From assembly GCF_020497125.1 (NCBI RefSeq), contig NC_059079.1, positions 14,651,553 through 14,715,552 on the forward strand: a DNA stretch of 64,000 nt, in the 5' to 3' direction. The notes beneath the pieces were generated by a model, which saw nothing but the letters and a program-made list of their open reading frames with translations, was not told the DNA's origin and searched no databases. This document shows positions 11,826 to 22,105 of this stretch, in pieces; within the stretch, counting starts at the first letter, position 1, and each line of letters starts with the position of its first letter. Position numbers and translations under genes: made by a program. This DNA comes from Mauremys mutica. Lineage: Eukaryota; Chordata; Testudines; Geoemydidae.

Positions 11826-12230
11826 TCAAGTCTAGATTAAAGGTCTAGAAAATATGACCTATGAGGGAAAACTGAAAAACTGAAAAAAATTGGGTTGTTT
11901 AGTGTGGAGAAGAGAAGACTGCGGGGAGACATGGAGGGAGAAAAATTGTTCTTAATCTCTGAGGATAGGACAAGAAGCAATGAGCTTAAATTGCAGCAAG
12001 GGAGGTTTAGGTTGGACATTGGAAAAACTTCCTAACCATCAGGGTGGTTAAGCACTGGAATAAATTGCCTAGGGAGGTTGTGGAATCTCCATCACTGGAA
12101 ATTTTTGAAAGCAGGTTAGACAAACACGTATCAGGGTGGTCTAGAAAATACTTAGTGCTGCCACAAGTGCAGGGGACTGGATTAGAATACCTCTTGAGGT
12201 CCTTTCCAGTCCTACGAGTCTATGAAATCC
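11826..12230 (+). mobile_element. CR1 LINE, 3' end
   Basis: This is a 5'-truncated CR1. The plus strand encodes remnants of the ORF2 C-terminus (frame 12044-12274 begins [20 protein letters not shown], a conserved CR1 ending). It continues through GAGGTCCTTTCCAGTCCTA to a final GTCTATGAAATC, a degenerate form of the ATTCTATG octamer tail. It is dead: no promoter, no reverse transcriptase core, and stops upstream. Confidence 0.85.
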
Positions 12231-12559
12231 ACATTGCCACAAGAGTGCCTATCTATCTAGGCTCTATACACTAACTATTAAAACTACAGCAATCCACATT
12301 AATGCTAACAGTCCTGCCCTTCAGAAAAAAAAAAAGTTACCTGAAGATCTCCAGATAACCAGAACAAAAGCAAAACAAAAAAGAATAAAATCAATGTTCA
12401 ACCATAAACTTTAATGGACAAAACTTCTTTGGGCAGTGATCCAAAAACTACCATAATTGAACTTGGTTGCTAATGGACAACCGGTGGGAACACTTCATCC
12501 GTCAAGGCATTCAGCTGAGAACACCCAGCTGCAAACTTTAGAATGTGCAATCTAATAAA

Positions 12560-12775
12560 GCATACATTTTTAATGGTGAGAGTAATTAACCATTGGAACA
12601 ATTTACAAAGGGTTACAGTGGATTCTCAATCACTGAACTTTCAAATCAAGAGAGGATGTTTTTTCAAAAAGATCTGCTCTGGGAATTATTTTGGGGAAGT
12701 TCCATGGCCTGTGTCATATACAAGGGTAGTCTAGTTTATCACAATGATTCTTTCTGGACTTAGAATCTATGAAAT
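12560..12775 (+). mobile_element. CR1 LINE, short old 3' end
   Basis: AGTAATTAACCATTGGAACA, then TGGATTCTCAATCACTGAAC, CAAGAGAGGATG, a CCATGGCCTGTG block, and TTAGAATCTATGAAATG correspond in order to a CR1 subfamily 3' end. It is the same subfamily as 21885-22105 but more diverged. Confidence 0.75.
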
Positions 12776-12869
12776 GTCTCCATTTCTGAAATCCAATCCT
12801 CCCACATCCAACCTACCAGCATCACTTTGGCCTTCAATGTCAGCCAGTTTCTGAGTGTCATGTAAAGAA

Positions 12870-13175
12870 GATGGTCTTGCACCTGTATGGATTCTTTGGG
12901 GCATTTTAAGATTTCCATTCTGAAGGAGACTTTTCCAAGATTCAGTACATGTAAATAGACTTTGTGTCACTTTCCCCTTTTGTCTCTCCTGTGTATATTC
13001 TCTAATGTACTTTGAAGTATCTCTTTAGATAAAAGTTTTCCCCCCATATTCACTGCATGTAAATGGACCACTGTGTAGATTCTCTGATGTTTTGAAGTAT
13101 ACTTCCCAAGGAAAGCTTTTCCCACATTTCTAACATATAAATACTGTCTGACTTTCTGGTGAGCAGCAATATTTA
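12870..13175 (-). pseudogene. C2H2 zinc-finger pseudogene fragment
   Basis: On the minus strand three degenerate finger units can be read, using more than one frame. The first gives FIC-stop-KCGK, shifts, then AFLGKYTSKHQRIYT. The second gives PFTCSEYGGKTFI, a stop, then RDTSKYIREYTQER. The third gives LFTCTESWKSLLQNGNLK then MPQRIHTGARP. These fit the C-x2-C-G-K-x-F...H-x3-H-T-G-E-(K/R)-P layout of tandem KRAB-type fingers, with Cys and His losses, at least two frameshifts and in-frame stops. The conserved TTTTCCC blocks at 13117 and 13036 are 81 bp apart, near the usual 84. It cannot encode a functional protein. It lies between CR1 fragments and may have been brought in by retroposition or left by a decayed gene copy. 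Confidence 0.75.
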
Positions 13176-13199
13176 TCTTGCATCTTTCCATTGTGGTTC

Positions 13200-13550
13200 C
13201 TCTGCTTCCTTTCAGTTTTATCCAACATTTTTATTAATGACTTTTGCACAAAAACTGGGTGTGTACTAATAAAATTTGCAGATGACACAAAGTTGGGAGG
13301 TATTGCCAATACAGAGGACCAGGATATCATAAAAGAAGATCTGGACAAACTTGAAAATTGGACTAATAGAAATGGGAATGAAATTTAATAGTGCAAAGTC
13401 ATACATTTAGGCACTACCAACAAAATTTTTTGCTATACACTGGGGATTTATCAGTCGCAAGCAACATCGGAGCAGAAAGACCTGGGTGTATTGGCCCAAA
13501 AACTGGAAAAATGCACAGACGCATAGGAATGAGGTATAAGGAGCAAAGCA
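13200..13550 (+). pseudogene. CR1 ORF2 reverse transcriptase fragment
   Basis: The frame ending at 13388 contains IFINDFCTKTG, then LIKFADDTKLGGI and EDLDKLENWTN, which is the catalytic FADD block of a CR1-type reverse transcriptase and the segment after it. A frameshift follows near 13388. Beyond it, other frames give KCKVIHLGTTN-like and QKDLGVLAQKLEKC-like pieces, matching the next conserved CR1 blocks. The fragment is truncated on both sides. It shows only part of the palm domain and no endonuclease. Confidence 0.85.
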
Positions 13551-13899
13551 CATCTGCCTCACCTCAGGCTGTAGCTGGAGATTTTTTCAAGCTCTCAAGA
13601 TTATCTCAGCCACCTCGGGCTCTCTGCAGTGCAGTCAGGAAAGTGAAATTGAATTGTTCTGGTTAGAATTTGAATAAGCAAACTTAACTGAGAGTGACTC
13701 GAGTATTTCTTGATGCGATGGAGCCAGCAGAGATAATGACAACTTTCATCTGTTCCCTTTTAGTTCGGAAGAAGAACAAAGCATGTCTTGTCCATCACCT
13801 TCTTTCTCTTTATGGTTAGGATGCTTTGGAACCAGGCCTGTTCTTTCAGCATGTGCCCACAGGAAGTACTGTAGGTATTAAAACAAACCCAACTTTGAA
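13551..13899. other. Unrecognised sequence
   Basis: No gene or repeat was identified between two CR1 fragments. Confidence 0.3.
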
Positions 13900-14245
13900 A
13901 TGGGTAAAGGGAAAACTTAATACAGTTTAAACAGTGTTTAATTAACCTGTGGAACTTGCTACCACAGAATAGTCCTGAGGGAATTGCATAGTGCTTCTAT
14001 GTTTAAGAATAGCACCTGCAGATACACTAGCTGGAAGGACATTGCAACATACTGTCCATCTGCATGCTTTAGGGCACAAGCTGAGCACCAGCTGGGGGCA
14101 GGAAGAAATTTCCTACCCACCTTGGTTCTAAGCATTGCAGTTAGATGCATCAGCAGGGTTTTCTGCCTTCTTCATAGGCATTTAGTATTGACCAGTGACA
14201 ATACTTCAGCAGTAATACAAGGAACCTATAGGCCTGTATCCTGTA
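13900..14245 (+). mobile_element. CR1 LINE, 3' end (second subfamily)
   Basis: TTAATTAACCTGTGGAACTT, CTACCACAGAATAGTCCTGA, then a GCTTTAGGGCACAAGCTGAGC block and GGCAGGAAGAAATTTCC follow the order of the CR1 subfamily also seen at 19655-19985. The end is eroded and lacks a clear octamer tail. Confidence 0.6.
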
Positions 14246-14628
14246 AGACATTGACTTCAGCGGTTAACATAAGCCTGGAGGCTTCTGAACTCTGGCACAG
14301 ATAAACAGCCGCAACAGTAACCCCAAAGTTTTGGGGAACTGGAAATAGAGTGCAAGGCAGAATTTTGTCCATAATGACATCAGCCAACCACAGAAACATG
14401 AGCTAACACTAGCTTTTGGAAAGAACATCCAACCATAAGACTGCCACAGCAACAAATTGGCATATATGATGATAAGTTGAAATCATTAATATATTAACCT
14501 ATAGAAGAAGGACACTAACATTAGTAGGATGAGGAAATACAAATAAGGAAGAGGGAAGAAAGCCCTACTGAATATACATTAGACATAGTGGCATCAGCGT
14601 AACATATTATAAAAGCTACATCTCAGCA
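14246..14628. other. Unrecognised sequence
   Basis: Nothing recognisable between CR1 insertions. Open frames are short and unsupported. Confidence 0.3.
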
Positions 14629-14825
14629 TGTGGACAGTGAGAGATGTAGCCCATGGGAGGTGCCAGCAAGTGACCCGTGCCCCATGCTGCAGAGGAAGGC
14701 GAAAAACCTCCAGGGCCTCTGCCAATCTGCCCTGGAGGAAAATTCCTTCCTGATCCCAAATATGGTGATCAGTTAAACCCTGAGCATGTGGGCAAGACTC
14801 ACCAGCCAGCACCCAGGAAAGAATG
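14629..14825 (-). mobile_element. CR1 LINE, partial 3' region
   Basis: It shares an almost identical order with 15062-15235: AGCAAGTGACCCGTGCCC, CTGCAGAGGAAGGC, AAAATTCCTTC, GAGCATGTGGG and CACCAG(C/G)CAG. The orientation is antisense to the plus strand. It is a separate truncated insertion, lacking the tail present at 14881. Confidence 0.65.
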
Positions 14826-14880
14826 ATGGCCACTAGTGGTGATGAGGAAGATAATGGCTAACATTTCACATTGTTCTCAT

Positions 14881-15590
14881 AGACTTTAAGGTCAGAAGGG
14901 ACCATCGTGATCATCTACTCTGACCCCCTGAACACTGCAGGCCACAGAACCTCACCCACTCTTGAAATAGACGCCAACCATTGGCTGAATTACTGAAGTC
15001 CTCAAATCATGGTTTAAAGACTTAAAGGTACAGAGAATTCACAATTTACACTAGTTTAAACCTGCAAGTGACCCGTGCCCTTTGCTGCAGAGGAAGGCAA
15101 AAAATACCAGGGTCTCAATCAATCTGACCCAGGGGAAAATTCCTTCATGACCCCAAATATGGAGATCAGTAAGACCCTGAGCATGTGGGTAAGACCCACC
15201 AGGCAGATACCTGGGAAAGAATTCTCCCATCTAACATCCCATCAGACCATTGGGCATACTTACCTGCTGATAATCAAAGATCAATTGCCAAAATTAGGCT
15301 ATCCCATCATACCATCCCCTCCATAAACTTATCAAGCTTAGTCTTAAAGCCAGATATGTCTTTTGCCCCCACTAGTCCCCTTGGAAGGCTGTTCCAGAAC
15401 TTCGCTCCTCTAATGGTTAGAAACCTTCTAATTTCAAGTCTAAACTTCTTAGTGTCCAGTTTATATCCATTTGTTCTTGTGTCCACATTGGTACTAAGCT
15501 TAAATAATTCCTCTCCCTCCCTAATATTAATCCCTCTGATACATTTATAAAGAGCAATCATATCCCCCCTCAACCTTCTTTTGTTAACCC
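14881..15590 (-). mobile_element. CR1 LINE, 3' end with ORF2 C-terminus
   Basis: Read on the minus strand, the element runs from the ORF2 C-terminus (open frame 15573-15307, 88 codons, with DMIALYKCIRG, FRLEIRRFLTIR and FWNSLPRGLV blocks that are the conserved CR1 tail) into the 3' UTR. It ends at TCATAGACTTTAAGGTCAGA on the plus strand, which is the antisense of the ...CTATGA tail. The 88-codon frame is intact, so this copy is younger than those at 12-14 kb. It is 5'-truncated and carries no reverse transcriptase core. Confidence 0.88.
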
Positions 15591-16904
15591 TTGAAATGAT
15601 AACTGGGTATTCTTAAGGAATCAATATAATTAATACATAATCTGTACATCAAGCGCACATGTAAACTGAGAATATCTTAATCTTTTTCTCTCTGATTTCC
15701 ATCTATAGTTTTCTGTTCATTTGTTCAGCTTTATAAAACTGTTCTTGGAAGGTTAGGAGGTGAAACCTTAATCATCTAACTTAACTTCTCTGATGCTACA
15801 GCTGCTGCTTAAAAAGAAGAGCAGAACAGGCTCCAAGCACTGCCAGCCAGGTTGGGTTTCCATATCCTTCTGGAATTTCAGAAGAAGGTTGGCAAAACCA
15901 CTAGAATTCAACCAGAGTACATTCACTGCAAACAGAGAACCAGCTGTGAAATAGTTAAGCAGATCATTGTTGGCCTTGGAAAACCGGAACATACAGTTTC
16001 AGTTTCTCTGAAAAGGTCTAAAATTGAACATTTACTGTGCACCTTTCCTTTTGAAGTAACTCCTGAGGGTTTCTAATTGATTAATGAACCAGTGTCGGCT
16101 TTTCTTCCAAAAGAGGCCAGATCACTTACCTATCTGAAAATTTAAGATGAAAAGTAAGAAATCCCTATCTATACCATTTAAGCATACAATTCTCTCTTCC
16201 TGTTCTTAACTCTCTCTCTCTGTCCCTGTATACTGCACTTTCTCAAGTTAATAGTGGTTTTAGAGTAGCACATTACAATATAAAATCATTGTCTTTCTCT
16301 TGTGTTTCTCCTTCCCCTCCCCCATGCTTTAATGCCCCGCATTCCATTCTTGGAGCATAATTCTCCCAGCGCTATTAATAATATTCTTCAATCTGTCCAT
16401 TTCTGGCCTCGAAGGAAAGGCAATTTTATGAAAATTCAGGTTTTTGCTAAAGTTTAGTGGGAGAAAGCTGAACCAGGAAAGGAAAGATGTGTTCATCCTA
16501 TGCTACAAATAACATTCTGCATTAAATGAGTAACCAAAAATAAAGCTCCCTGAGGTACATTTGCTAGCTCAGACAAGAGAACATCTTTAGCATATAAACA
16601 CAGAGCGTAGATTGAAATATTTCTCTGTGTGAAAATAACCAAGGCTATAATTAGCCTGCTTCCTGGGGTGGATTATACTTTTCTAAATAGTCCAATTTTC
16701 AGCTGTTCCCATTGAAAATATTGGTGCATGATGGGGTTTGTACAAAAGTAGCACAGGGTACAATCATCCATAAAATGTAACTGGAAGAAATGTTAAATAC
16801 CAGCCTTAAACCTACAAATGTAAGCTAGTCATGGTAAAAGCTGAAAATTGTGCCAATTAACTCATCCTATTTTGTATCAAACAATGCAAATGTCCACAAC
16901 CAGT
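15591..16904. other. Unrecognised sequence
   Basis: No repeat or gene that I can support. The 74-codon opposing frames at 15768-16076 have no domain. Confidence 0.35.
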
Positions 16905-17370
16905 ATGAGGGGAAGGATGACCCAATGGTTTGGGCGCTGGTTTAGGACCCAGGTCTTCCATGTCCAATTCCTTGCTCTGCCATGGACTTACTCTGTGATA
17001 TTGGGCGAGTCACCTGGGCCCAGATTTTTAAAGCTGCCTGGTACTCAGTGTTGCAATGCATGACTGATTAAAATCCCATTGACCGTTCATGAGATTTTGG
17101 CTCCGAAGTGCCTAAATCCCTTTTGAAATGAGATTAAGACTCCCAATCAACTAGGCAGTGCAACGCTGAGCATCACTATCCCGCAATACAGTTGAAATTC
17201 TGGGCCTTAGCCCCTCTGTGCTTAAGTTCACCCTCTGTAAAATGGGGATAGTAATGTTTCTCTACCCCACACGGAGTGTTGTGAGGATAACTACATTAAG
17301 AAAGACTGAAGCACTCCGAGATTTACTCACCAAAAGCACCATACAAGAAATAGGCATTATCATCATGAAT
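16905..17370 (+). repeat. MIR-type tRNA-derived SINE, split by a MITE
   Basis: The head (GACCCAATGGTTTGGGCGCT...GGTCTTCCATGTCC...TTGCTCTGCCATGGACTTAC) and GTGATATTGGGCGAGTCACC match the first half of a MIR-type SINE. The second half resumes at TTAGCCCCTCTGTGC, then CTGTAAAATGGGGATAGTAA and GTTGTGAGGATAACTACATTAA. The 17016-17206 stretch between them is an insertion with inverted ends. Confidence 0.7.
17016..17206. mobile_element. MITE with GGGCC(C)AGATTTT termini inside a SINE
   Basis: The left end GGCCCAGATTTTTAAAG pairs with the right end, whose reverse complement is GGCCCAGAATTTCAACTG. It contains CCCATTGA and GTGCCTAAAT motifs typical of the GGTGCCTAA-rich elements also seen at 37148-37516. 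It interrupts the SINE right after the GTCACC block. The superfamily is undetermined. Confidence 0.55.
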
Positions 17371-18214
17371 AGCAGGCAAGCTACATAGTGTGTGTGCGCT
17401 GTGCTACATGAGGGAGGTACAGACAGGCTCTCAGACAATATTTTTAACCTTGACTAGATGTCCTTGCTCTTATATGTTAAAATATTTAAATGGAGTGGTT
17501 TTGTGAATAGATTTGCGAGGGGTTCATACAGCAATATATTTTAGAATTCCTATTCCTATAGGCTATACAAACAAAAGATCTTGAATCAATGCTACTATAT
17601 TTCACCAGCAAAACTTTATTAAAATGAACTTACATACCTTGCTGCAGGGAGTGCAAGAAGAAAACAATTCCTGGCACAGAATGGCTGCCCTGTTATTCCA
17701 TAGGTGACTGAATTCCAGTGGTGGACGAAGTCAAGCCTGGGACAGAACACCCAGGCCATGGTAGTACAGTGTACCAGCCCCTCTCTCTCAAGCTGCTATC
17801 TTATTGTCTAGAATTCCAGCTTTTTATCTTTAACAAAGACAACCTCAAAAAAGGCAGCCAAGTGTAACCAATGTAGACGTGTCTACATGCGCCTGCAGAG
17901 AGCCTGGAACAGCTCTGAGAAGTGTAAATCCCCAATTCATCTCAGTCAGATGCTAACCCAGATGCCCACTGACTGATTTAAATGTCACCATTGTTAATTA
18001 TTTCATTCTTCATGTAAAAAGAGGAAGGGAGTTCACACATCTGACAATTTACTGTGACCGATGTCTAATTTTGGTGTCAAACACGTTTGGAAGATCCCAT
18101 CCCTTTTTTAAATCTTCAGTCAAGACGGAGCCAGGCCTCAAAAGCCTAGCAGAACCTATGGGCACAGTCAAGCCACCAAACTCAAGGAGTCCAGTAGATC
18201 TCAAATGTGCATAA
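17371..18214. other. Unrecognised sequence
   Basis: No supported gene or repeat. The start of the 69-codon minus-strand frame at 18049-18258 falls inside the LTR that follows. Confidence 0.35.
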
Positions 18215-18635
18215 GCTACTGTGATGTTATTGATATAATCTGGGACCATATAGAACATAGTGGCACCAAATCTTGTGTAAAGGGGGTCATATAAGGTGTC
18301 TAAGACCAGGTTATGGGTTGCTGGTTAAAATTATGGTATCTATATGTATGTATCACTTTGTAATTGAAGTTATAAGTATTGGCTCTATACTGTCTGTATT
18401 TTTAACTTATGCTATGCTTCTGAGAAACATCCCAGACAAGTTGGTGTTAGCTCTGACTAGCCTGCCTGATGGCCCATTAAGGACCATCAGCTACACAATT
18501 GACCCATGGAGAGAAGGCAGATGTGCCTTGTAACTCAGCAAAGTATGCAGGGATTTGCCCATATGACTCCAGACTCCATTTTGCTGTAATTTTCCACAGT
18601 AAGGATAAAGAGGTTCTTACACCTGGAAAAGGGAC

Positions 18636-18643
18636 TATAAAAG
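18636..18643 (+). promoter_or_regulatory. LTR TATA box
   Basis: TATAAAAG sits about 250 bp upstream of the AATAAA signal of the same LTR, the spacing expected for a transcription start at the U3/R border. Whether it is active is not known. Confidence 0.5.
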
Positions 18644-18892
18644 GCTGATGCCTCATCTCCATCTTGTCTTCAATCCTGCTTCTTACCTCTGGAGAGACTT
18701 TGCTACAAACTGAAGCTCTGGACAAAGGACTGAGGACCCATCCCAGCTGTGGATGTACTCCAGAGACTTGATTTGAACCTGTAGTTTACTCCATCACTGC
18801 TACAAGCCTGAACTAAGAACTTTGCCATTACTGTATGTAATTGATTCCATTTAACCAATTCTAGCTCTCATCTCTATCTTTTTCCTTTTATG

Positions 18893-18898
18893 AATAAA
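18893..18898 (+). promoter_or_regulatory. LTR polyadenylation signal
   Basis: AATAAA lies within the solo LTR in the place expected near the R/U5 border. Confidence 0.5.
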
Positions 18899-19284
18899 CC
18901 TTTAGATTTTAGATTCTAAAGGATTGGCAACAGCGTGATTTGTGGGTAAGATCTGATTTGTATATTGACCTGGGTCTGGGGCTTGATTCTTTGGGATTGA
19001 GAGAACCTTTTTTCTTTTATTGGGGTGTTGGTTTTCATAAACATTCATCCCCAGGACGAGTGGGACTGGTGGTGATACTGGGAGACTGGAGTGTCTAAGG
19101 AAATTGCTTGTGTGACTTGTGGTTAGCCAGTGGGGTGAAACCAAAGTCCTCTTTGTCTGGCTGGTTTGGTTTGCCTTAGAGGTGGAAAAACCCCAGCCTT
19201 GGGCTGTAACTTTCCTGTTTAAGCAATCGGTCCTGAATTGGCACTCTCAGTTGGGTCCCGCCAGAACCACATCGTCACAGCTAC

Positions 19285-19654
19285 ACTGAGCAGATTCTCA
19301 TTTTGGTGGCTCACATGGGAAGAGCCTATTTTGTGGCCCAAGGCTTGGAAACTTATCTCCCTTTCCCCTTATTTGACCCCTGGTTGAATTGATCCCACAT
19401 AATTATGTGGCTAAATCTAATTTTGTAGGATTTTGACCAATATGTTAAGTGCTTTGGCACCCTTCTGAATGACAGGCACTATATGAAGGTAGATTACGAT
19501 TTGTGCATGAGTGGTGGAAATGGGTGACTATCCAACCCACTAAGGTATTAAAAAAGAAAGATCTTTAATCTAACCAAGTTACCTATCAAGTGAAACAGAC
19601 TCCGTTCACCTAAGATTCACACAGAAAATAGAAGAACATAAAACACTGTAAAAT
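19285..19654. other. Unrecognised sequence, with a short L2-like hint
   Basis: CTGAATGACAGGCACTATATGAA near 19464 resembles the end of MIR/L2-type repeats but is too short to call. Nothing else is recognised. Confidence 0.3.
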
Positions 19655-19985
19655 TGAATGTACAATTAGGTTGTGGAACTCATTACCACAATATATAATT
19701 GAAGCCAAGAGCTTAGTGGGATTTCAAAATAGATTCAGACATGTATATGGCTAATGAAGACATGCACAGTTGCTGGGTTAATACGTACAGGATATTAATC
19801 CCAATGTACTAGAACATAAGCCATCCATAATTGAAAGAATCCAGAAGAAACTTCCCCTATAGGCAAGTTATTTCATACTTGTGTACCCTTCTCTGAAAAA
19901 CTTGGGGCTGGCTTTTGTCAGAGACAGTATTCTGGGCTAGATTGAGCTCTGGTCTGATACAGTATTGGCATTCCTGGGTTCACAG
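19655..19985 (+). mobile_element. CR1 LINE, 3' end (second subfamily)
   Basis: GGTTGTGGAACTCATTACCA, then GAAGCCAAGAGCTTAG, GAAGAAACTTCCCCTATAGG, a GGCTTTTGTCAGAGACAGTA block, TCTGGGCTAGATTGAGC and CTGATACAGTATTGGCATTC follow the consensus order of this subfamily to its 3' end. Confidence 0.82.
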
Positions 19986-20831
19986 TTCGTACTTTAGGGC
20001 TTAAAAACCACCTCTTACAAAATGCTTATTTTTCCTTGTAGCATCTTTCCCACTTAGAAATACCTGTATCATATCAAATGAAATCCTCTGTGTTCAGCAT
20101 TAAAATAAATCAAAAACTGGAATCAGTAAATTCACCTAACATACATGCAACCTATTCATTCAACAAGCCCCCAAACAGAAATAATGCCTGTGTCTAATTT
20201 AGATATGGCTCAGAGGCATGGTATTCAAATAAGCATTTTTTATTTTAATTCAGACATGGTGAGCATCCTTTGCTAAGATTCTCCTTTTGCAACATGTCAG
20301 CAGGAGACAATGTATTCAGCTCCATAATTATGTACTTCTGTACAATCACATAGCAATAGATACAAAATCACCACACTGCTGGGAAAAAAAAGCCTGAAAT
20401 GCTAATTAGTTCCTAAATTAACATTGATTTGATTTAATGTTGAATAACGATTTACAGCTGATATGTAGGAGAAAACTTCACATTCAAACACGCTCAAAGA
20501 GTTGTGTTTTAAATAACACCATGTAGCCTACACAGGGTGCTCACTATGTTCACGTATGAAGAGGCATAACTTGCTCAAAATAAATTAAGCATGAAGACTC
20601 AATTGCTATGTCATCCAGCAAAACAAAGCCCTTTGGAACCATGCCTACCAAATGAAAGTAGAGCATAATAATCAACTTTTTTTGTGCTGCATCACATGGT
20701 AAACAAATGAGGGGATCCAATTCCAAACCTCCCGCCCTTTCCTGTCACTGAAAAGTGGAAATCAAAACAAGTGTGCATTCTAATAATACTTTGTAATTCT
20801 CTAGAACACACTGTTCAAGAATCTAAAAGTG
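19986..20831. other. Unrecognised AT-rich sequence
   Basis: No gene or named repeat was found. Confidence 0.35.
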
Positions 20832-20839
20832 CTTTAAAT

Positions 20840-21171
20840 CAGTGCTTCTCAAAGGCGGGCTGCCGCTTGTTCAGGGAAAGCCCCTGGCGGTCCGGGCTGG
20901 TTTGTTTACCTGCCATATCCGCAGGTTTGGCCAATCGCGGCTCCCACTGGCCATGGTTCACCGCTCCAGGCCAATGGGAGCTGCGGGAAGGGCGGCCAGC
21001 ACATCCCTCAGCCCGCGCCGCTTCCCGCGGCCCCCATTGGCCTGGAGCAGCAAACCGCGGCCAGTGGGAGCCGCTATCGGACGAACCTGCTGACGTGGCA
21101 GGTAAACAAACTGGCCCAGCCCACCAGGGGCTTTCCCTGAACAAGTGGTGGCCCGACTTTGAGAAGCACTG
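20840..21171. mobile_element. Fold-back hAT-type MITE with perfect 8-bp target duplication
   Basis: The element starts CAGTGCTTCTCAAA and ends TTTGAGAAGCACTG, a perfect 14-bp inverted pair, and the inversion continues inward through the GC-rich body (for example CCCCTGG near the left matching CCAGGGG near the right, and TGTTTACCTGCCA matching TGGCAGGTAAACA). The centre near 21000 is flanked by CCATTGGCC and GGCCAATGG motifs. It is bounded by CTTTAAAT at 20832-20839 and 21172-21179, an exact 8-bp duplication, which together with the CAG(T)G termini points to the hAT superfamily. At 332 bp it has no transposase. Three overlapping open frames inside are a by-product of its GC richness and palindromy. 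Confidence 0.9.
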
Positions 21172-21179
21172 CTTTAAAT

Positions 21180-21884
21180 AACAATGAATTTGGCCTCATA
21201 CTACATGTAAGGAAGTACGGAAATAAAATTATTCCCCTTTTATAAATATGGGGTGAAATCCTGGCCCTTCTTAGTCAATGGGAGTTTTGGACATTAAGAC
21301 AGAGAGGCATTAACAGGATGTACCTGCTCCAGGGAATGTGAGCGCTAACACTGCATACTCCAGAATTCAGGGGAATTTTCAAAGATGTGGTTGGGCAGGG
21401 CAGGAGTTCTGAAAATTCCATGCCTAATCTAGGTGTCCTGAGTCAAGATGAGTGCTCCGTCACTAGGATTTTCAAAAGACAATTGTCACAGTAGTTAATG
21501 GTTCTTAGCAACTCATGTGTCCAGCTAATAACAAATGCAAAAACATGTCCCTCCTATTCTCTGCACTTCCAGGCACTGAGGAGGAAGCTGAGCAGGCTCC
21601 ACACCATGACCCTGAATCCACTCAGACGCAGGAAACATACACAAAATCAGTAATGCCAATACTGCTGGGATGGCTAGAGCAATCTCTCATTTTATGGCTG
21701 CTCCAGCTAGCTACAGGAGGAATATTGCAAAAAAGGAATGTACTCCAGATAAAGGAGCAATTGCAGCTCACAGTGTCCAAGTGAGCAATACCGCCATGTC
21801 AGGGACCATCCATTACCGGTTTCAAAATGGTGATCACTGGCCCTAGATGAGCCAGAGGACAGTCACCCACATTATGGCAAGTTC
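21180..21884. other. Unrecognised sequence
   Basis: No supported gene. A partial CR1-like or L2-like origin cannot be excluded but is not visible to me. Confidence 0.3.
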
Positions 21885-22105
21885 TGAAATGCTGGGTACT
21901 TAACCATTGGAATGGGTTACCTAGAGATGTGGGTGGATTCTTCATCACTTGAAGCCTTTCCCGCAAGATAGGATCTTTCTAAAAAAGAGGCTTTAGCTCA
22001 GCCAGAGGTTAGGCTTGATATGGGAATCGCTGGGTGGAATTATTTGGCCTGGGTTATTCAGGTGGTCACACTAGATTATCAGAATGGTCCCTTCTGGTCT
22101 TAAAC
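21885..22105 (+). mobile_element. CR1 LINE, 3' end
   Basis: ACTTAACCATTGGAATGGGT, TTACCTAGAGATG, then GATTCTTCATCACTTGAAGC, GATCTTTCTAAAAAAGAGGC, TTATTTGGCCTGGGTTATTC and AGAATGGTCCCTTCTGGTCT match the CR1 3' end in order. The octamer tail is replaced by an A-rich end. Confidence 0.82.

Larger units (their letters stand above)
18220..19279 (+). mobile_element. Solo LTR with perfect 5-bp target duplication
   Basis: The unit begins TGTGATG and ends CGTCACA, a 7-bp terminal inverted match with TG...CA ends. It is flanked on both sides by GCTAC (18215-18219 and 19280-19284), a perfect 5-bp target duplication. Inside, in the expected order, are a TATA box (TATAAAAG at 18636-18643) and a polyadenylation signal (AATAAA at 18893-18898), giving a U3 of about 0.45 kb and an R region ending soon after 18.9 kb. 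No internal retroviral or gypsy-like region, primer-binding site or second LTR is present, so it most likely formed by LTR-LTR recombination. Endogenous-retrovirus or Ty3/gypsy class cannot be decided from the LTR alone. Open frames inside it are chance. Confidence 0.85.

Noticed and set aside
18636..18643. TATA box as evidence for a host gene start
   Set aside because: It lies in the U3/R position of a solo LTR and no host exon is visible downstream.
20771..21181. Gene-like frames (136, 101 and 83 codons) in a GC-rich island
   Set aside because: They fall inside a fold-back hAT MITE with target duplication. The palindrome explains the similar peptides on both strands.
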